From JAWHTC01 sp032586155 (GTDB lineage: Bacteria; Pseudomonadota; Alphaproteobacteria; Rhodobacterales; Rhodobacteraceae), in contig NZ_JAWHTC010000004.1 in the NCBI RefSeq assembly GCF_032586155.1, positions 124,001 through 188,000 of the forward strand: 64,000 nt of DNA. The letters are read 5' to 3'. A program made the translations under genes and the position numbers. The notes below the pieces were generated by a model. That model searched no databases and was not told the DNA's origin. It saw only the letters and a program-made list of their open reading frames with translations. Positions 51,199-59,569 of this stretch are shown piece by piece (position 1 is the first letter of the stretch; the number at the start of each line of letters is the position of its first letter).

Positions 51199-51222
51199 GG
51201 TGCGTTGAAAACGCACCCAACG
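51199..51222 (+). repeat. Short palindrome of the GGTGCG-CAACG family
   Basis: GGTGCGTT-GAA-AACGCACC followed by CAACG, between bamD and recN (14 bases before the recN ATG). Confidence 0.72.
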
Positions 51223-51235
51223 GGGCGGTCATCTG

Positions 51236-52897
51236 ATGCTGCGCACGCTTGAAATCCGCGACATGTTGATCATTGACCGGCTGGACCTGGAATTCCGGCC
51301 GGGTCTCAACGTGCTGACCGGGGAAACCGGGGCGGGCAAATCTATCCTTCTGGACAGCCTGGGATTCGTGCTGGGCTGGCGCGGGCGGGCCGAGCTGGTG
51401 CGGGCCGGGGCCGAGCAGGGCGAGGTCACGGCGGAATTCGATCTACCCAACGGGCATGCGGTACACGCGGTTCTGGCGGAAGCGGGATTGCCGCAATGCG
51501 AGGACGGCACGCTCTTGTTGCGCCGGGTTAATGGGCGCGACGGGCGCAAGACGGCCTGGGTCAATGATCGGCGCTGTTCGGGCGAGGTGCTCAGGCAGTT
51601 GTCGGACGTGCTGGTTGAACTGCATGGGCAGCATGACGATCGAGGGCTGCTCAACCCGCGTGGGCATCGGGCGCTGCTTGACGAGTTTGCCGGCAACGCG
51701 GAGGCGATAGATCGCACCCGCAAGGCGTGGGCCGGTTGGCGCAGGGCGGAGAAGGAATTGGGTGTGGCACGGGCCGCGCTGGAGGCGGTGCGCGACGAGG
51801 AAGAATTCCTGCGCCACGCGGTGGGAGAGCTGGATGCGCTGGACCCACAGCCGGGCGAGGATGAAGTGCTGGACCGTGAACGCCGCCGGATGCAGGCGGC
51901 CGAACGGGTGCGCGAGGATATCGACAAGGCTCGCGGGGCTGTGTCCGGTGGCGACGGCGGCGCCGAAGGGGCTGCCGAGGATGCGCTGCGCTGGCTTGAG
52001 GCGGTGGCCGGTGATCTGGACGGGCTGCTGGATGAACCCGTCGAGGCTTTGGGTCGGGCCCTGAACGAGTTGGCCGAGGCCGGGGACGGGATCCGCCGCG
52101 CACTGGACGCGTTGGATTTCGAGCCCTTTGCATTGGAAGCCTGTGAAGAACGGCTGTTCGCGATCCGGGCACTGGCGCGCAAACATGACGTGTTGCCCGA
52201 TGAGTTGGGCAGTTTTGCCATGGGACTGCGTGACCGGCTTGACGCGCTGGAACGCGGCGATGCGGATATTGCCGCACTGGAAGAGGCCGAACAGGCTGCG
52301 AAAGTGGGCTATGACAAGGCTGCGGCAGTGTTGAGCGGCAAGCGGGCGCGCGCGGCCAAGGCTCTGGACAAGGCGGTGATGGCGGAGTTGGCGCCGCTCA
52401 AGATGGAGCGGGCAGTGTTCGTCACCGAGATAGACCTCGCCGCGCCAGGGCCTGAGGGGATGGACGCAGTGAGTTTCACGGTGGCGACCAACCCGGGCGC
52501 GCCTTCCGGGCCGATTGCCAAGATTGCCTCGGGTGGGGAGTTGAGCCGGTTCCTGCTGGCGTTGAAGGTGAGTCTGGCGCAGAAGGCCAATCCGGGCGTG
52601 ACGATGATTTTCGACGAGATCGACCGGGGTGTCGGCGGGGCGACTGCGGATGCGGTGGGCCGCAGGCTGGCGGCACTGGCCGAGGGAGCGCAGGTGTTGG
52701 TGGTGACCCATTCGCCCCAGGTGGCGGCGCAGGGCGGGTATCACTGGCGGGTCGAGAAACGGGTCGAGAAAGACATGACCCTGTCGACGGTGGTTCCACT
52801 GAATGGCGTTGAGCGGGTGGACGAGATTGCCCGGATGCTGTCTGGCGACGTGATAACCGATGAGGCCCGCGCTGCGGCGGAACGGCTGCTTGGTTAG
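51236..52897 (+). CDS. recN: DNA repair protein RecN
   Basis: A 553-residue SMC-like ATPase for double-strand-break repair. Walker A GETGAGKS (29-36) with LRTLEIRDMLIIDRLDL, a central coiled coil (about 160-350), the ABC signature in ASGGELSRFLLALK, and Walker B MIFDEIDRGVGG. ATG 51236 follows GGGGCGG. In relatives ligA often follows; here a repeat and unrelated genes do. Confidence 0.96.
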   Translation: MLRTLEIRDMLIIDRLDLEFRPGLNVLTGETGAGKSILLDSLGFVLGWRGRAELVRAGAEQGEVTAEFDLPNGHAVHAVLAEAGLPQCEDGTLLLRRVNGRDGRKTAWVNDRRCSGEVLRQLSDVLVELHGQHDDRGLLNPRGHRALLDEFAGNAEAIDRTRKAWAGWRRAEKELGVARAALEAVRDEEEFLRHAVGELDALDPQPGEDEVLDRERRRMQAAERVREDIDKARGAVSGGDGGAEGAAEDALRWLEAVAGDLDGLLDEPVEALGRALNELAEAGDGIRRALDALDFEPFALEACEERLFAIRALARKHDVLPDELGSFAMGLRDRLDALERGDADIAALEEAEQAAKVGYDKAAAVLSGKRARAAKALDKAVMAELAPLKMERAVFVTEIDLAAPGPEGMDAVSFTVATNPGAPSGPIAKIASGGELSRFLLALKVSLAQKANPGVTMIFDEIDRGVGGATADAVGRRLAALAEGAQVLVVTHSPQVAAQGGYHWRVEKRVEKDMTLSTVVPLNGVERVDEIARMLSGDVITDEARAAAERLLG

Positions 52898-52923
52898 GGC
52901 TGTGGGTGGCGGGTTTTGGTCTG

Positions 52924-53011
52924 AAGCGGACTTTCGAATTGCTTCGCAATCCGACCAGCTGGGGGGCGCTGCCCCCCAAGACCCCCCGGGATATTTCTGG
53001 CAAAAGGAAGA
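52924..53011. repeat. Dispersed 90-bp intergenic element, copy 2
   Basis: Almost the same as 331-419: GGACTTTCGAATTGC, the G6/C6 hairpin region and GGGATATTTCTGGC, then AAAAGGAAG. It begins 27 bases after the recN stop, but reading in the 3'-end orientation it points at the distant minus-strand gene (53357). Confidence 0.75.
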
Positions 53012-53100
53012 GGCGGCGCTGGTTGTTTGAAGGGCCGCTTCAGGCCATTTCAGACAGCTGTTAGATAAGGCAGATAGGTTGACCCTAGCAATATGGTAAA

Positions 53101-53202
53101 GCCAGCCGGGGATCGCCGGGTTCGGCCTGGCGCAAACGAAAAAGCCCCGCACCGGGTACCGCCAATACGTTGCGGCAGGGCCAGTGCGGGGCCATTTTTT
53201 TT
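53101..53202 (+). ncRNA. Candidate small RNA with a rho-independent terminator
   Basis: About 100 bases in a gene-free gap. A GCCAG...CTGGC hairpin (53101-53131) is followed by an A-rich linker GCAAACGAAAAA and a long stem GCCCCGCAC (53144-53152) / GTGCGGGGC (53184-53192) with an inner CCGC/GCGG arm, then CATTTTTTTT. The terminator is solid; the RNA gene upstream is inferred, as no promoter is clear. Confidence 0.4.
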
Positions 53203-53356
53203 GCGGGAGGCCCGCTTATGTCGCAGACCCGGTAAAGACGGGACATGCTCGTTAAGTAAAATTTCGTGCCCGGGGGCAGCTGAAAATTCGTTGTGGAATC
53301 ACCATGCCAAAGCCTGGACGAATTGTCATACCCCAGATGGTGTAAGGCGTGTTTCG

Positions 53357-55144
53357 TCAGATATATTTTTCAACCAGATCAAGTACTTCGGGCCACTTTG
53401 CAAAGAAAACAAGTTGGCCTGAATCCTCGTAGTTTATGAAGTCGATCCAGGGGTATTCCCCCTTGAGTTCGGCGAGTGTCGCCGGTGGTGTTTGCGGATC
53501 TTGGCTGCCGTTGAGGAAGTGAACCGGGCATCGGTCCCGCGTGCGTCTGACCGGGCCGCTCCAATCGGTGGTTTCCTGCAAGGTCACTTCGGAGGCAAAA
53601 GCGGCATGGGCGGAATGATCATCCGACAAGCAGACTTCGGAGCCGACGACCATGGCCTCGAACACCTCAGGGTTTTCGAAAGTGGCGACGTCGGCGGGGC
53701 TGTCGCCATAGACCGCGTGAACAAATTTGCGCTTGCCCAGACGGCGGGCCAGCGCAAAGCCGGCCTTGACCATGAAGGGCAACAGGTGCGGGGTATAGCG
53801 CGCACCGGCCAGGATGAAACGGTGCCATTTGTGCATCCTTTGATATTGTTCGGCGCGGTTCAGCGGCAGGATCCCGGCACAGGCGATGAGAGCGCTGACC
53901 CGGTCGGGATAGGTATCGTGGAAATGCGCCGAGAAGAAGAAATCGCCACCCAGCGAGATGATCGGACAGCGGCTGACGCCGAGATGGTCGAGCAGGTGAG
54001 CATAATCCAAGATGATGCTGCGGGTCATGTCAGCGTCACGCGGCAAGGGGGTGGAATTGCCGTAACCCGCGCGGACTGGCACGATCACCTTGACGCCGCG
54101 CAGGGCGGCGTCGGCCTCGGCCGAGGCGGGCCAGCGGGTAAGGCCGTAATCCTGCGGGCCAAAGAGAACGGGCCGTCCGGCTGGATCGCCGAGTATAAGA
54201 TAGTCGAAGCGCCGCCCGTCCGGCAGCATCAGCGTGTGATAGGGGCGTGGTCGCAGCGCGGCAAATCCGCTACTGTGATCGGTCTGGGGCCGTTGCGCCT
54301 GCGCGGCAGCGTCCTGGGTGTAGGTGGCGATGTCCATCGTTGACAGCGTCAGGCGGATCAGTTCGGCTTGGCTGTGGGTTTCGGTTTTGGCCAAAATCGA
54401 CTTGATCTGGGTGCGCACGGTATCGAGCGAACGCCCGCGCTGGTCGGCGATGTCCTGCAACGAGTGGCATTCGGAGAGCGCGCGGAGCACCTGGGTCTCG
54501 GCCTCAGTGAGGGAAAAGACCGATTTCAGGAAGTCGTCGAACCTGTCGGGCCAGATCAGTTCCGAACTGACCGCAACGATGAAGGGTGGCGCGTCCTCAG
54601 GGCGCAGCACCCGCAGCTGGAACACGGCCAGCCGCGATGTCTCGCGCAGGCGGGCACGCAGCAGATGCGGGGTATCGACATTCGCGGTGAAGGCCCGGGT
54701 GACCTGTTCGATCAGCGCCGCAAGGTCATCGGGTTCCAGCGGCAGCGACGACAGCGGCGCCCCGGTAAAGAGGTTGAAGACCTGCATGGCGGGCGGGTTG
54801 ATTTCACCCAGCGTGAGATCGCGGTTGATGGTGAAGGCCGCGGAAGTCTGGAACCGGGACAGGATGCCCGGGGTGGTGGTGTTTGGGTCGGCATTTGCAG
54901 TGAGACTGTCGAGAACCTGATCCGCCCGGCGGAAATGGCTTTCAAAGTCGATCGCGGTCAGGGCGATTGGAGTATCGAGGCCCAGGGTCCGGCGATACGG
55001 GCTGATCAGGGTTTCCCACTGATCCAGAAGCTCCTCGTAGCGTGCAGGATCGACCGCGACTTCGTAAAGCCGGTCGATCACGTCCTGGGCAAGCCGGCTG
55101 GGACTGCCGCTATCGGTTGAAATCCTGTGTGGTTTGGCATTCAT
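53357..55144 (-). CDS. LuxR-type regulator fused to an alpha/beta-hydrolase domain
   Basis: A 595-residue protein. An N-terminal PAS-like region (about 95-200, FTINRDLTLGEINPPA) is followed by a LuxR helix-turn-helix (about 211-268, SLTEAETQVLRALSECHSLQDIADQRGRS) and an alpha/beta-hydrolase fold (about 303-590, GDPAGRPVLFGPQDYG, GYGNST). At the elbow the sequence is ISLGGDFFF (396-404), without a clear GxSxG, so the domain may bind a ligand rather than hydrolyse one. ATG 55144 is chosen; an alternative TTG at 55210 is unlikely. A TTACC-CGTT-GGTAA repeat lies 35 bases upstream. Confidence 0.82.
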   Translation of the reverse strand: MNAKPHRISTDSGSPSRLAQDVIDRLYEVAVDPARYEELLDQWETLISPYRRTLGLDTPIALTAIDFESHFRRADQVLDSLTANADPNTTTPGILSRFQTSAAFTINRDLTLGEINPPAMQVFNLFTGAPLSSLPLEPDDLAALIEQVTRAFTANVDTPHLLRARLRETSRLAVFQLRVLRPEDAPPFIVAVSSELIWPDRFDDFLKSVFSLTEAETQVLRALSECHSLQDIADQRGRSLDTVRTQIKSILAKTETHSQAELIRLTLSTMDIATYTQDAAAQAQRPQTDHSSGFAALRPRPYHTLMLPDGRRFDYLILGDPAGRPVLFGPQDYGLTRWPASAEADAALRGVKVIVPVRAGYGNSTPLPRDADMTRSIILDYAHLLDHLGVSRCPIISLGGDFFFSAHFHDTYPDRVSALIACAGILPLNRAEQYQRMHKWHRFILAGARYTPHLLPFMVKAGFALARRLGKRKFVHAVYGDSPADVATFENPEVFEAMVVGSEVCLSDDHSAHAAFASEVTLQETTDWSGPVRRTRDRCPVHFLNGSQDPQTPPATLAELKGEYPWIDFINYEDSGQLVFFAKWPEVLDLVEKYI

Positions 55145-55178
55145 ACCCGCAGCCGTCCCGTTTCTCGTGTCGCAAATT

Positions 55179-55192
55179 TTACCCGTTGGTAA
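55179..55192. promoter_or_regulatory. Candidate autoregulatory operator TTACC-CGTT-GGTAA
   Basis: A perfect inverted repeat in the promoter region of the LuxR/hydrolase gene, of a size that suits GerE/LuxR-type regulators. Autoregulation is a guess. Confidence 0.4.
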
Positions 55193-55276
55193 GATATCGC
55201 GCGGGGGCAAAGGGTCAAATACGATATTCTATACCTTTGCGCAGCAGAACGAGCGGCAAAAACTCCCTGTGGAGGA

Positions 55277-56653
55277 TTAATTGGACGGCGGCACAAGCTT
55301 TCCGGGATTCATGATGTTGTCCGGGTCGAGCGCCCGTTTGACCGCCCCCATCACCGCCCAGCCCTGGCCATGTTCGGCCTGCATGTAATCGAGCTTGCCC
55401 AGGCCGATGCCATGTTCTCCGGTGGCCGTGCCGCCCATGGCCAGTGCCCGTTCGACCATTCGGTTTGAGGCGGCCTTGACCGATTTGAACTGGTCCGCGT
55501 CGGACGGATCGAACATGATCACCGAATGAAAATTGCCATCACCAACATGGCCCAGGATCGGGCCATAAAGCCCGGCCTCGGTCAGGTCGGTGGCGGTTTC
55601 GTTGATCGCATCGGCCAGGCGCGAGATCGGTACGCAGACATCGGTGACCAGCGATTTCCAACCGGGGCGCGCGGCATAGATCGCATAGGCGCCATTGTGA
55701 CGCATGGTCCAGAGCGCAGTGCGGTCCTCGGGGCGGGTGGCCCAGTTGAAGCCGTGGCCGTCATGTTCGGCAATGACCTCGCCAAAGGTGGTGGCCATTT
55801 CCTCGACACCACTTTCCGATCCGTGAAATTCGACCATCAGATGTGGACATTCAGGCATGGTGGCGCCGGAATAGGCGTTGAAGGCCTTGACGGTTTCGGT
55901 ATCGAGCAGTTCGATCCGTGCCATGGCAAGGCCGAGCTGGATCGTGTCGATGACCGCGCGCACGGCGTCGTCGACGTTGTCGAAGGCGCAGATCGCGGCG
56001 GTGATCGCCTCGGGCTGTCCATGCAGTTTCAGGGTCAGTTCGGTGATCAGGCCAAGGGTGCCTTCTGAGCCGACCATCAGGCCGGTCAGATCATAACCGG
56101 CAGAGGATTTGCGGGCGCGGCTGCCGGTGCGGATGATGCGGCCATCGGCCAGAACCACCTCAAGCCCCATCACATTTTCGCGCATGGTGCCATAACGTAC
56201 GGCGGTGGTGCCAGAGGCCCGGGTCATCGCCATGCCACCCAACGACGCGTTTGCACCGGGATCAACTGGAAAAAAGAGCCCGGTGGCGCGTAACTCTTCG
56301 TTCAGCTCTTCACGGGTGAGGCCCGGTTGAATTGCCGCGTCCATGTCACCCTGACGGACCTCAAGCAATTTGTTCATGCGCGAGAAATCGACCACCACGC
56401 CACCGTGCACCGCCTGGGCCTGACCTTCGAGCGAGGTGCCGGTGCCCCATCCGACCACAGGCACGCGATGGGCGGCGCAGATCTTGACCAGTTCGGACAC
56501 TTCAGCACTGGTTTCCGGATAGGCCACGGCATCCGGTGGTGTCAGCGGAAAATGGGTTTCAGACCGGCCATGCAGCTCGAGATCGGACTTGGAGCGCGTC
56601 AGCCGTTGGCCTAGTAATGTGGAAAGCGCATCGAGCGCATTCTGGATCGGCAT
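55277..56653 (-). CDS. FAD-linked oxidase, D-lactate dehydrogenase (cytochrome)-like
   Basis: A 458-residue VAO-type flavoprotein. FAD-binding PCMH domain with PVVGWGTGTSLEGQ and FFPVDPGANASLGGMAMTRASG, SSAGYDLTGLMVGSEGTLGLITE, and the C-terminal GHVGDGNFHS and GEHGIGLGK motifs (metal/substrate site) match the GlcD/Dld family. D-lactate or a related 2-hydroxy acid is the likely substrate. Divergent from the chloride channel gene. Confidence 0.9.
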   Translation of the reverse strand: MPIQNALDALSTLLGQRLTRSKSDLELHGRSETHFPLTPPDAVAYPETSAEVSELVKICAAHRVPVVGWGTGTSLEGQAQAVHGGVVVDFSRMNKLLEVRQGDMDAAIQPGLTREELNEELRATGLFFPVDPGANASLGGMAMTRASGTTAVRYGTMRENVMGLEVVLADGRIIRTGSRARKSSAGYDLTGLMVGSEGTLGLITELTLKLHGQPEAITAAICAFDNVDDAVRAVIDTIQLGLAMARIELLDTETVKAFNAYSGATMPECPHLMVEFHGSESGVEEMATTFGEVIAEHDGHGFNWATRPEDRTALWTMRHNGAYAIYAARPGWKSLVTDVCVPISRLADAINETATDLTEAGLYGPILGHVGDGNFHSVIMFDPSDADQFKSVKAASNRMVERALAMGGTATGEHGIGLGKLDYMQAEHGQGWAVMGAVKRALDPDNIMNPGKLVPPSN

Positions 56654-56757
56654 CGTTCCCCCCGGTGAGATGCGGTTTCACGATCCTAGGACAAGCATGG
56701 GGCATGGGGAAGGGGAGGCGGTTCCGATTTGATTAAAATGCCGGATATTTGCCAGTC

Positions 56758-58446
56758 ATGACCCCGGGGCCCCGATCATTCCTTGGGCAATACATGGCGT
56801 CGGCCTGGGCCGATCTGCGCCGTGCGATCGGTATCATGCGCAGCCATGGACCAAGCCAGGTTCAGTTTTGGTTTCTCGCGTTGCTGATCGGGATTGGCGC
56901 CGGGTTTGCAGCGCTGCTGTTTCGGCGCGGGATCGAAGGGCTGCAGGCTTGGGCCTATGGCACCGACGATACCGCACATATCCATTCCTTTGCCGCGACG
57001 CTGCCGTGGTACTGGCTTATCCTCATCCCGACCCTGGGCGGGTTGGCGGTAGGGCTGATCCTGCATTTTTTCACCGATGACGGACGGGTGCGGTCTGTGG
57101 CCGACGTGATCGAGGGGGCGGCAATGTACCAGGGCCGGGTCGAGGGCCGGGCCGGGCTGGCCAGTGCTCTGGCTTCGCTCATCACCCTGTCGACCGGTGG
57201 TTCGTCGGGGCGCGAGGGACCGGTGGTGCATATGGCCAGCGAGATTTCCAGCTGGATCAGCGAGCGAATCCATGCGAGCGGGATCACCGGGCGTGATTTG
57301 ATGGGATGCGCCGTGGCGGCGGCGGTGTCGGCCTCGTTCAACGCGCCGATTGCTGGGGCATTGTTCGCCATGGAGGTTGTGCTGCGCCATTTCGCCGTGC
57401 ACGCCTTTGCGCCGATCGTGATTGCATCCGTCGCGGGCACGGTGATCAATCGGCTGGCCTTTGGCGACGTGACCGAGTTCACCCTGCCCACAACCTCGGC
57501 CCTGGAGTTTTACGCGGAATTGCCGGCCTATCTTATTCTGGGCGTCGTCTGCGGGTTCGTTGCAGCAGCGTTGATGCGGTCGATCTTCTTTGCCGAAGAT
57601 GTGGCGACCCATGTGCAGGGACGGATCGGCCTGCCCCGGTGGCTGCGTCCGGCGGTAACGGGCTTGATGTTGGGCGTGCTGGCGATCTGGTTCCCGCATG
57701 TGATTGGCGTGGGCTACGAAACCACCAGCGCAGCGCTGACCGGTAAGCTGATCCTGCATGAGGCGGTGATTTTCGCGGTGCTCAAAGTGGTCGCGGTGAC
57801 GCTGACCATGGCCGGGCGCATGGGCGGCGGGGTGTTTTCACCCTCGCTCATGGTGGGCGCGCTGACCGGATTGGCGTTCGGGCTGATTGCTACCGCGATT
57901 TTTCCAGAGGTGTCGGGGTCACACACGTTATACGCTTTGGCGGGTATGGGGGCGGTGGCGGCCGCGGTGCTGGGCGCGCCGATTTCCACCACGCTGATCG
58001 TGTTCGAGATGACCGGCGACTGGCAGACCGGATTGGCGGTGATGGTGGCGGTGTCCATGTCGACGGCGATTGGCACACGGTTGGTGGACCGGTCGTTCTT
58101 CCTGACGCAGTTGGAGCGGCGCGGCGTGCATCTGGCGGCAGGGCCGCAGGCCTATTTGCTGGCGATGTTCCGGGTGGCGTCTTTGATGAAACCGTTGGGG
58201 GAGAAGGATTGCCCCAGCGAGGAAGAGCTGTGGGAGATGGTGCAGGACGGGCTTTATGTCGATGGCAACGCCACGCTGGAAAGCGCCATGCCAGTGTTCG
58301 AACGCTCGCAGGCGCTGCATCTGCCGGTGCTGAGCATCTCGGGCGAAGATGCCCCGCCGGAACTCTGGGGGGCGCTGTGCCACGTGGATGCGCTTGTCGC
58401 TTACAACAAGGCGCTGGCGGCGACGGCGGCGGAGGAGCACAGTTGA
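56758..58446 (+). CDS. ClC-family chloride channel/transporter
   Basis: A 562-residue membrane protein with about ten to twelve membrane segments. Selectivity motifs are GSSGREGP (148-155; E153 is the gating glutamate), GRMGGGVFSPSLMVG (GxFxP) and a possible GAPISTTLIVFEMTG. The cytoplasmic tail (about 450-562) looks like a single degenerate CBS domain. ATG 56758 is used; the TTG at 56749 adds three residues. Standard ClC length. Confidence 0.93.
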   Translation: MTPGPRSFLGQYMASAWADLRRAIGIMRSHGPSQVQFWFLALLIGIGAGFAALLFRRGIEGLQAWAYGTDDTAHIHSFAATLPWYWLILIPTLGGLAVGLILHFFTDDGRVRSVADVIEGAAMYQGRVEGRAGLASALASLITLSTGGSSGREGPVVHMASEISSWISERIHASGITGRDLMGCAVAAAVSASFNAPIAGALFAMEVVLRHFAVHAFAPIVIASVAGTVINRLAFGDVTEFTLPTTSALEFYAELPAYLILGVVCGFVAAALMRSIFFAEDVATHVQGRIGLPRWLRPAVTGLMLGVLAIWFPHVIGVGYETTSAALTGKLILHEAVIFAVLKVVAVTLTMAGRMGGGVFSPSLMVGALTGLAFGLIATAIFPEVSGSHTLYALAGMGAVAAAVLGAPISTTLIVFEMTGDWQTGLAVMVAVSMSTAIGTRLVDRSFFLTQLERRGVHLAAGPQAYLLAMFRVASLMKPLGEKDCPSEEELWEMVQDGLYVDGNATLESAMPVFERSQALHLPVLSISGEDAPPELWGALCHVDALVAYNKALAATAAEEHS

Positions 58447-58455
58447 GGTAATGGT

Positions 58456-58475
58456 GGGTTAACACCCGCTCGACG
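58456..58475 (+). repeat. Short palindrome similar to the hairpin-CTACG family
   Basis: GGGT-TAAC-ACCC followed by GCTCGACG, ten bases after the ClC gene stop. The tail resembles GCTCTACG at 38827-38834. Confidence 0.45.
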
Positions 58476-58515
58476 GTGCCGGCTTAGTTAAAGGGCACAT
58501 AAGTCCTGCGTTGTG

Positions 58516-58559
58516 CGCGTTTCGCGAGAACCAATAGGCCTGATGTTTCGCGAAACGCG
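58516..58559. repeat. Perfect 12-bp inverted repeat between convergent genes
   Basis: CGCGTTTCGCGA (58516-58527) and TCGCGAAACGCG (58548-58559) with a 20-base loop. It lies between the ClC gene and the DsrE-like gene, so it may be a terminator; no U run follows. Confidence 0.7.
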
Positions 58560-58605
58560 TTGGATTACCTGTCTTTAGGTGTTGCGGGAACGTGCCCGAA
58601 CGGGT

Positions 58606-59034
58606 TTAGAAACTCATCGACGCGTCAGCGGCCAAAACGGATGCAGCCATTTCGCCGGGTTTCGCCACGCCTATTCCGTCAAGCAGTACGTCTTTTTCGG
58701 CACCGGTTGCGGGCAGGTAGATCGCGCATACCTCGACCTTGGCATTGGGCATTCCGATGATCTTCTTCATCAGGCCTTGCGGGCTCATGCCTTTTGGCGG
58801 TTGTCCCTGGGTCGCGCTTTCGGGGGCGTCTTTCAACGCCAGGTCACCGGCGGAATCACACAACAGAACATGGGCCGCCGCACCTTGTTTTGCGGCTTGC
58901 ATCGTCAGGACCATGGCCATGAGCTGGGTTTGCGGCTCGGCATCGGTCAGGATGGTAACCAGTTGTTTTTGTTCATCTGCCTGCACGGAAAAGGCGGCAA
59001 GCGAAATGGCCGCAGCTGTTAGTAGTTTTTTCAT
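58606..59034 (-). CDS. Periplasmic DsrE-like protein
   Basis: A 142-residue protein with a signal peptide (MKKLLTAAAISLAAFSVQA, cleaved before DEQ) and a DsrE/F-like fold: LVTILTDAEPQTQLMAMVLTMQAAKQGAAAHVLLCD with C59, and KVEVCAIYLPATG with C103. Two Cys are placed where sulfur-relay proteins of this fold have theirs, but the role is unknown. It is the second DsrE-like periplasmic protein in the window and is not linked to the first. Confidence 0.75.
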   Translation of the reverse strand: MKKLLTAAAISLAAFSVQADEQKQLVTILTDAEPQTQLMAMVLTMQAAKQGAAAHVLLCDSAGDLALKDAPESATQGQPPKGMSPQGLMKKIIGMPNAKVEVCAIYLPATGAEKDVLLDGIGVAKPGEMAASVLAADASMSF

Positions 59035-59166
59035 CAGTGATGCTCTTAGATATGAGATACTCTGCGAACGCGCGTTGGCAATTATTCCCGAGCAGGAATA
59101 AACCACATCGCGCCTATGAGTGTCATGATGCAGGTCAAGGTTTTTCAGTATCGCAAGTACAGTCCG

Positions 59167-59511
59167 CTAAACCCGCTCCACCGTCACCTCATCCCCGGTG
59201 TAGAACGCCAAGTGATCCTTGATCCGCGACACGCCGTCGTTGGGGGTCTCATATGACCACACCGCGTTTTCGATCGTTTTCGACTTGGTGATGATCGAAA
59301 AATACGAGGCATCCCCTTTCCACGGGCAATGGGTAGTGTGATCGCTGGTATCCAGAAGCGCCATGGCAATATCCGAGCGCGGGAAGTAGATCACTGCAGG
59401 ATAGTCGCCCTCGACCAGTTCCAGCGCGTGTTTCGATTCACCCAGAACGGCACCGCCGGCGCGGACGGTCCAGGTGCCCGGTGCGGCGGCGACGGTGATT
59501 TTCGGTGCCAT
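59167..59511 (-). CDS. DUF427 domain protein
   Basis: A 114-residue protein with the DUF427 motif THCPWKGDASYFSI and AVWSYETPNDGVSRIKDHLAFY. The family has a beta-tent fold of unknown function. Start ATG 59511 (MAPKI). It stands alone between the DsrE-like gene and aminopeptidase P. Confidence 0.9.
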   Translation of the reverse strand: MAPKITVAAAPGTWTVRAGGAVLGESKHALELVEGDYPAVIYFPRSDIAMALLDTSDHTTHCPWKGDASYFSIITKSKTIENAVWSYETPNDGVSRIKDHLAFYTGDEVTVERV

Positions 59512-59569
59512 ATGCGTATTCCCCCCGTTTGAGCGGCCAAGCCTAGCGATGAAGTGTTACGTCAACAAG

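Noticed and set aside
53101..53202. Riboswitch for the downstream gene
   Set aside because: The structure is on the plus strand while the next gene is on the minus strand, so it cannot control it in cis as a leader.
58545..58556. parS centromere site
   Set aside because: GTTTCGCGAAAC has a 12-bp core, whereas parS has a 14-bp GTTTCACGTGAAAC-type core, and no parAB genes are in the window.
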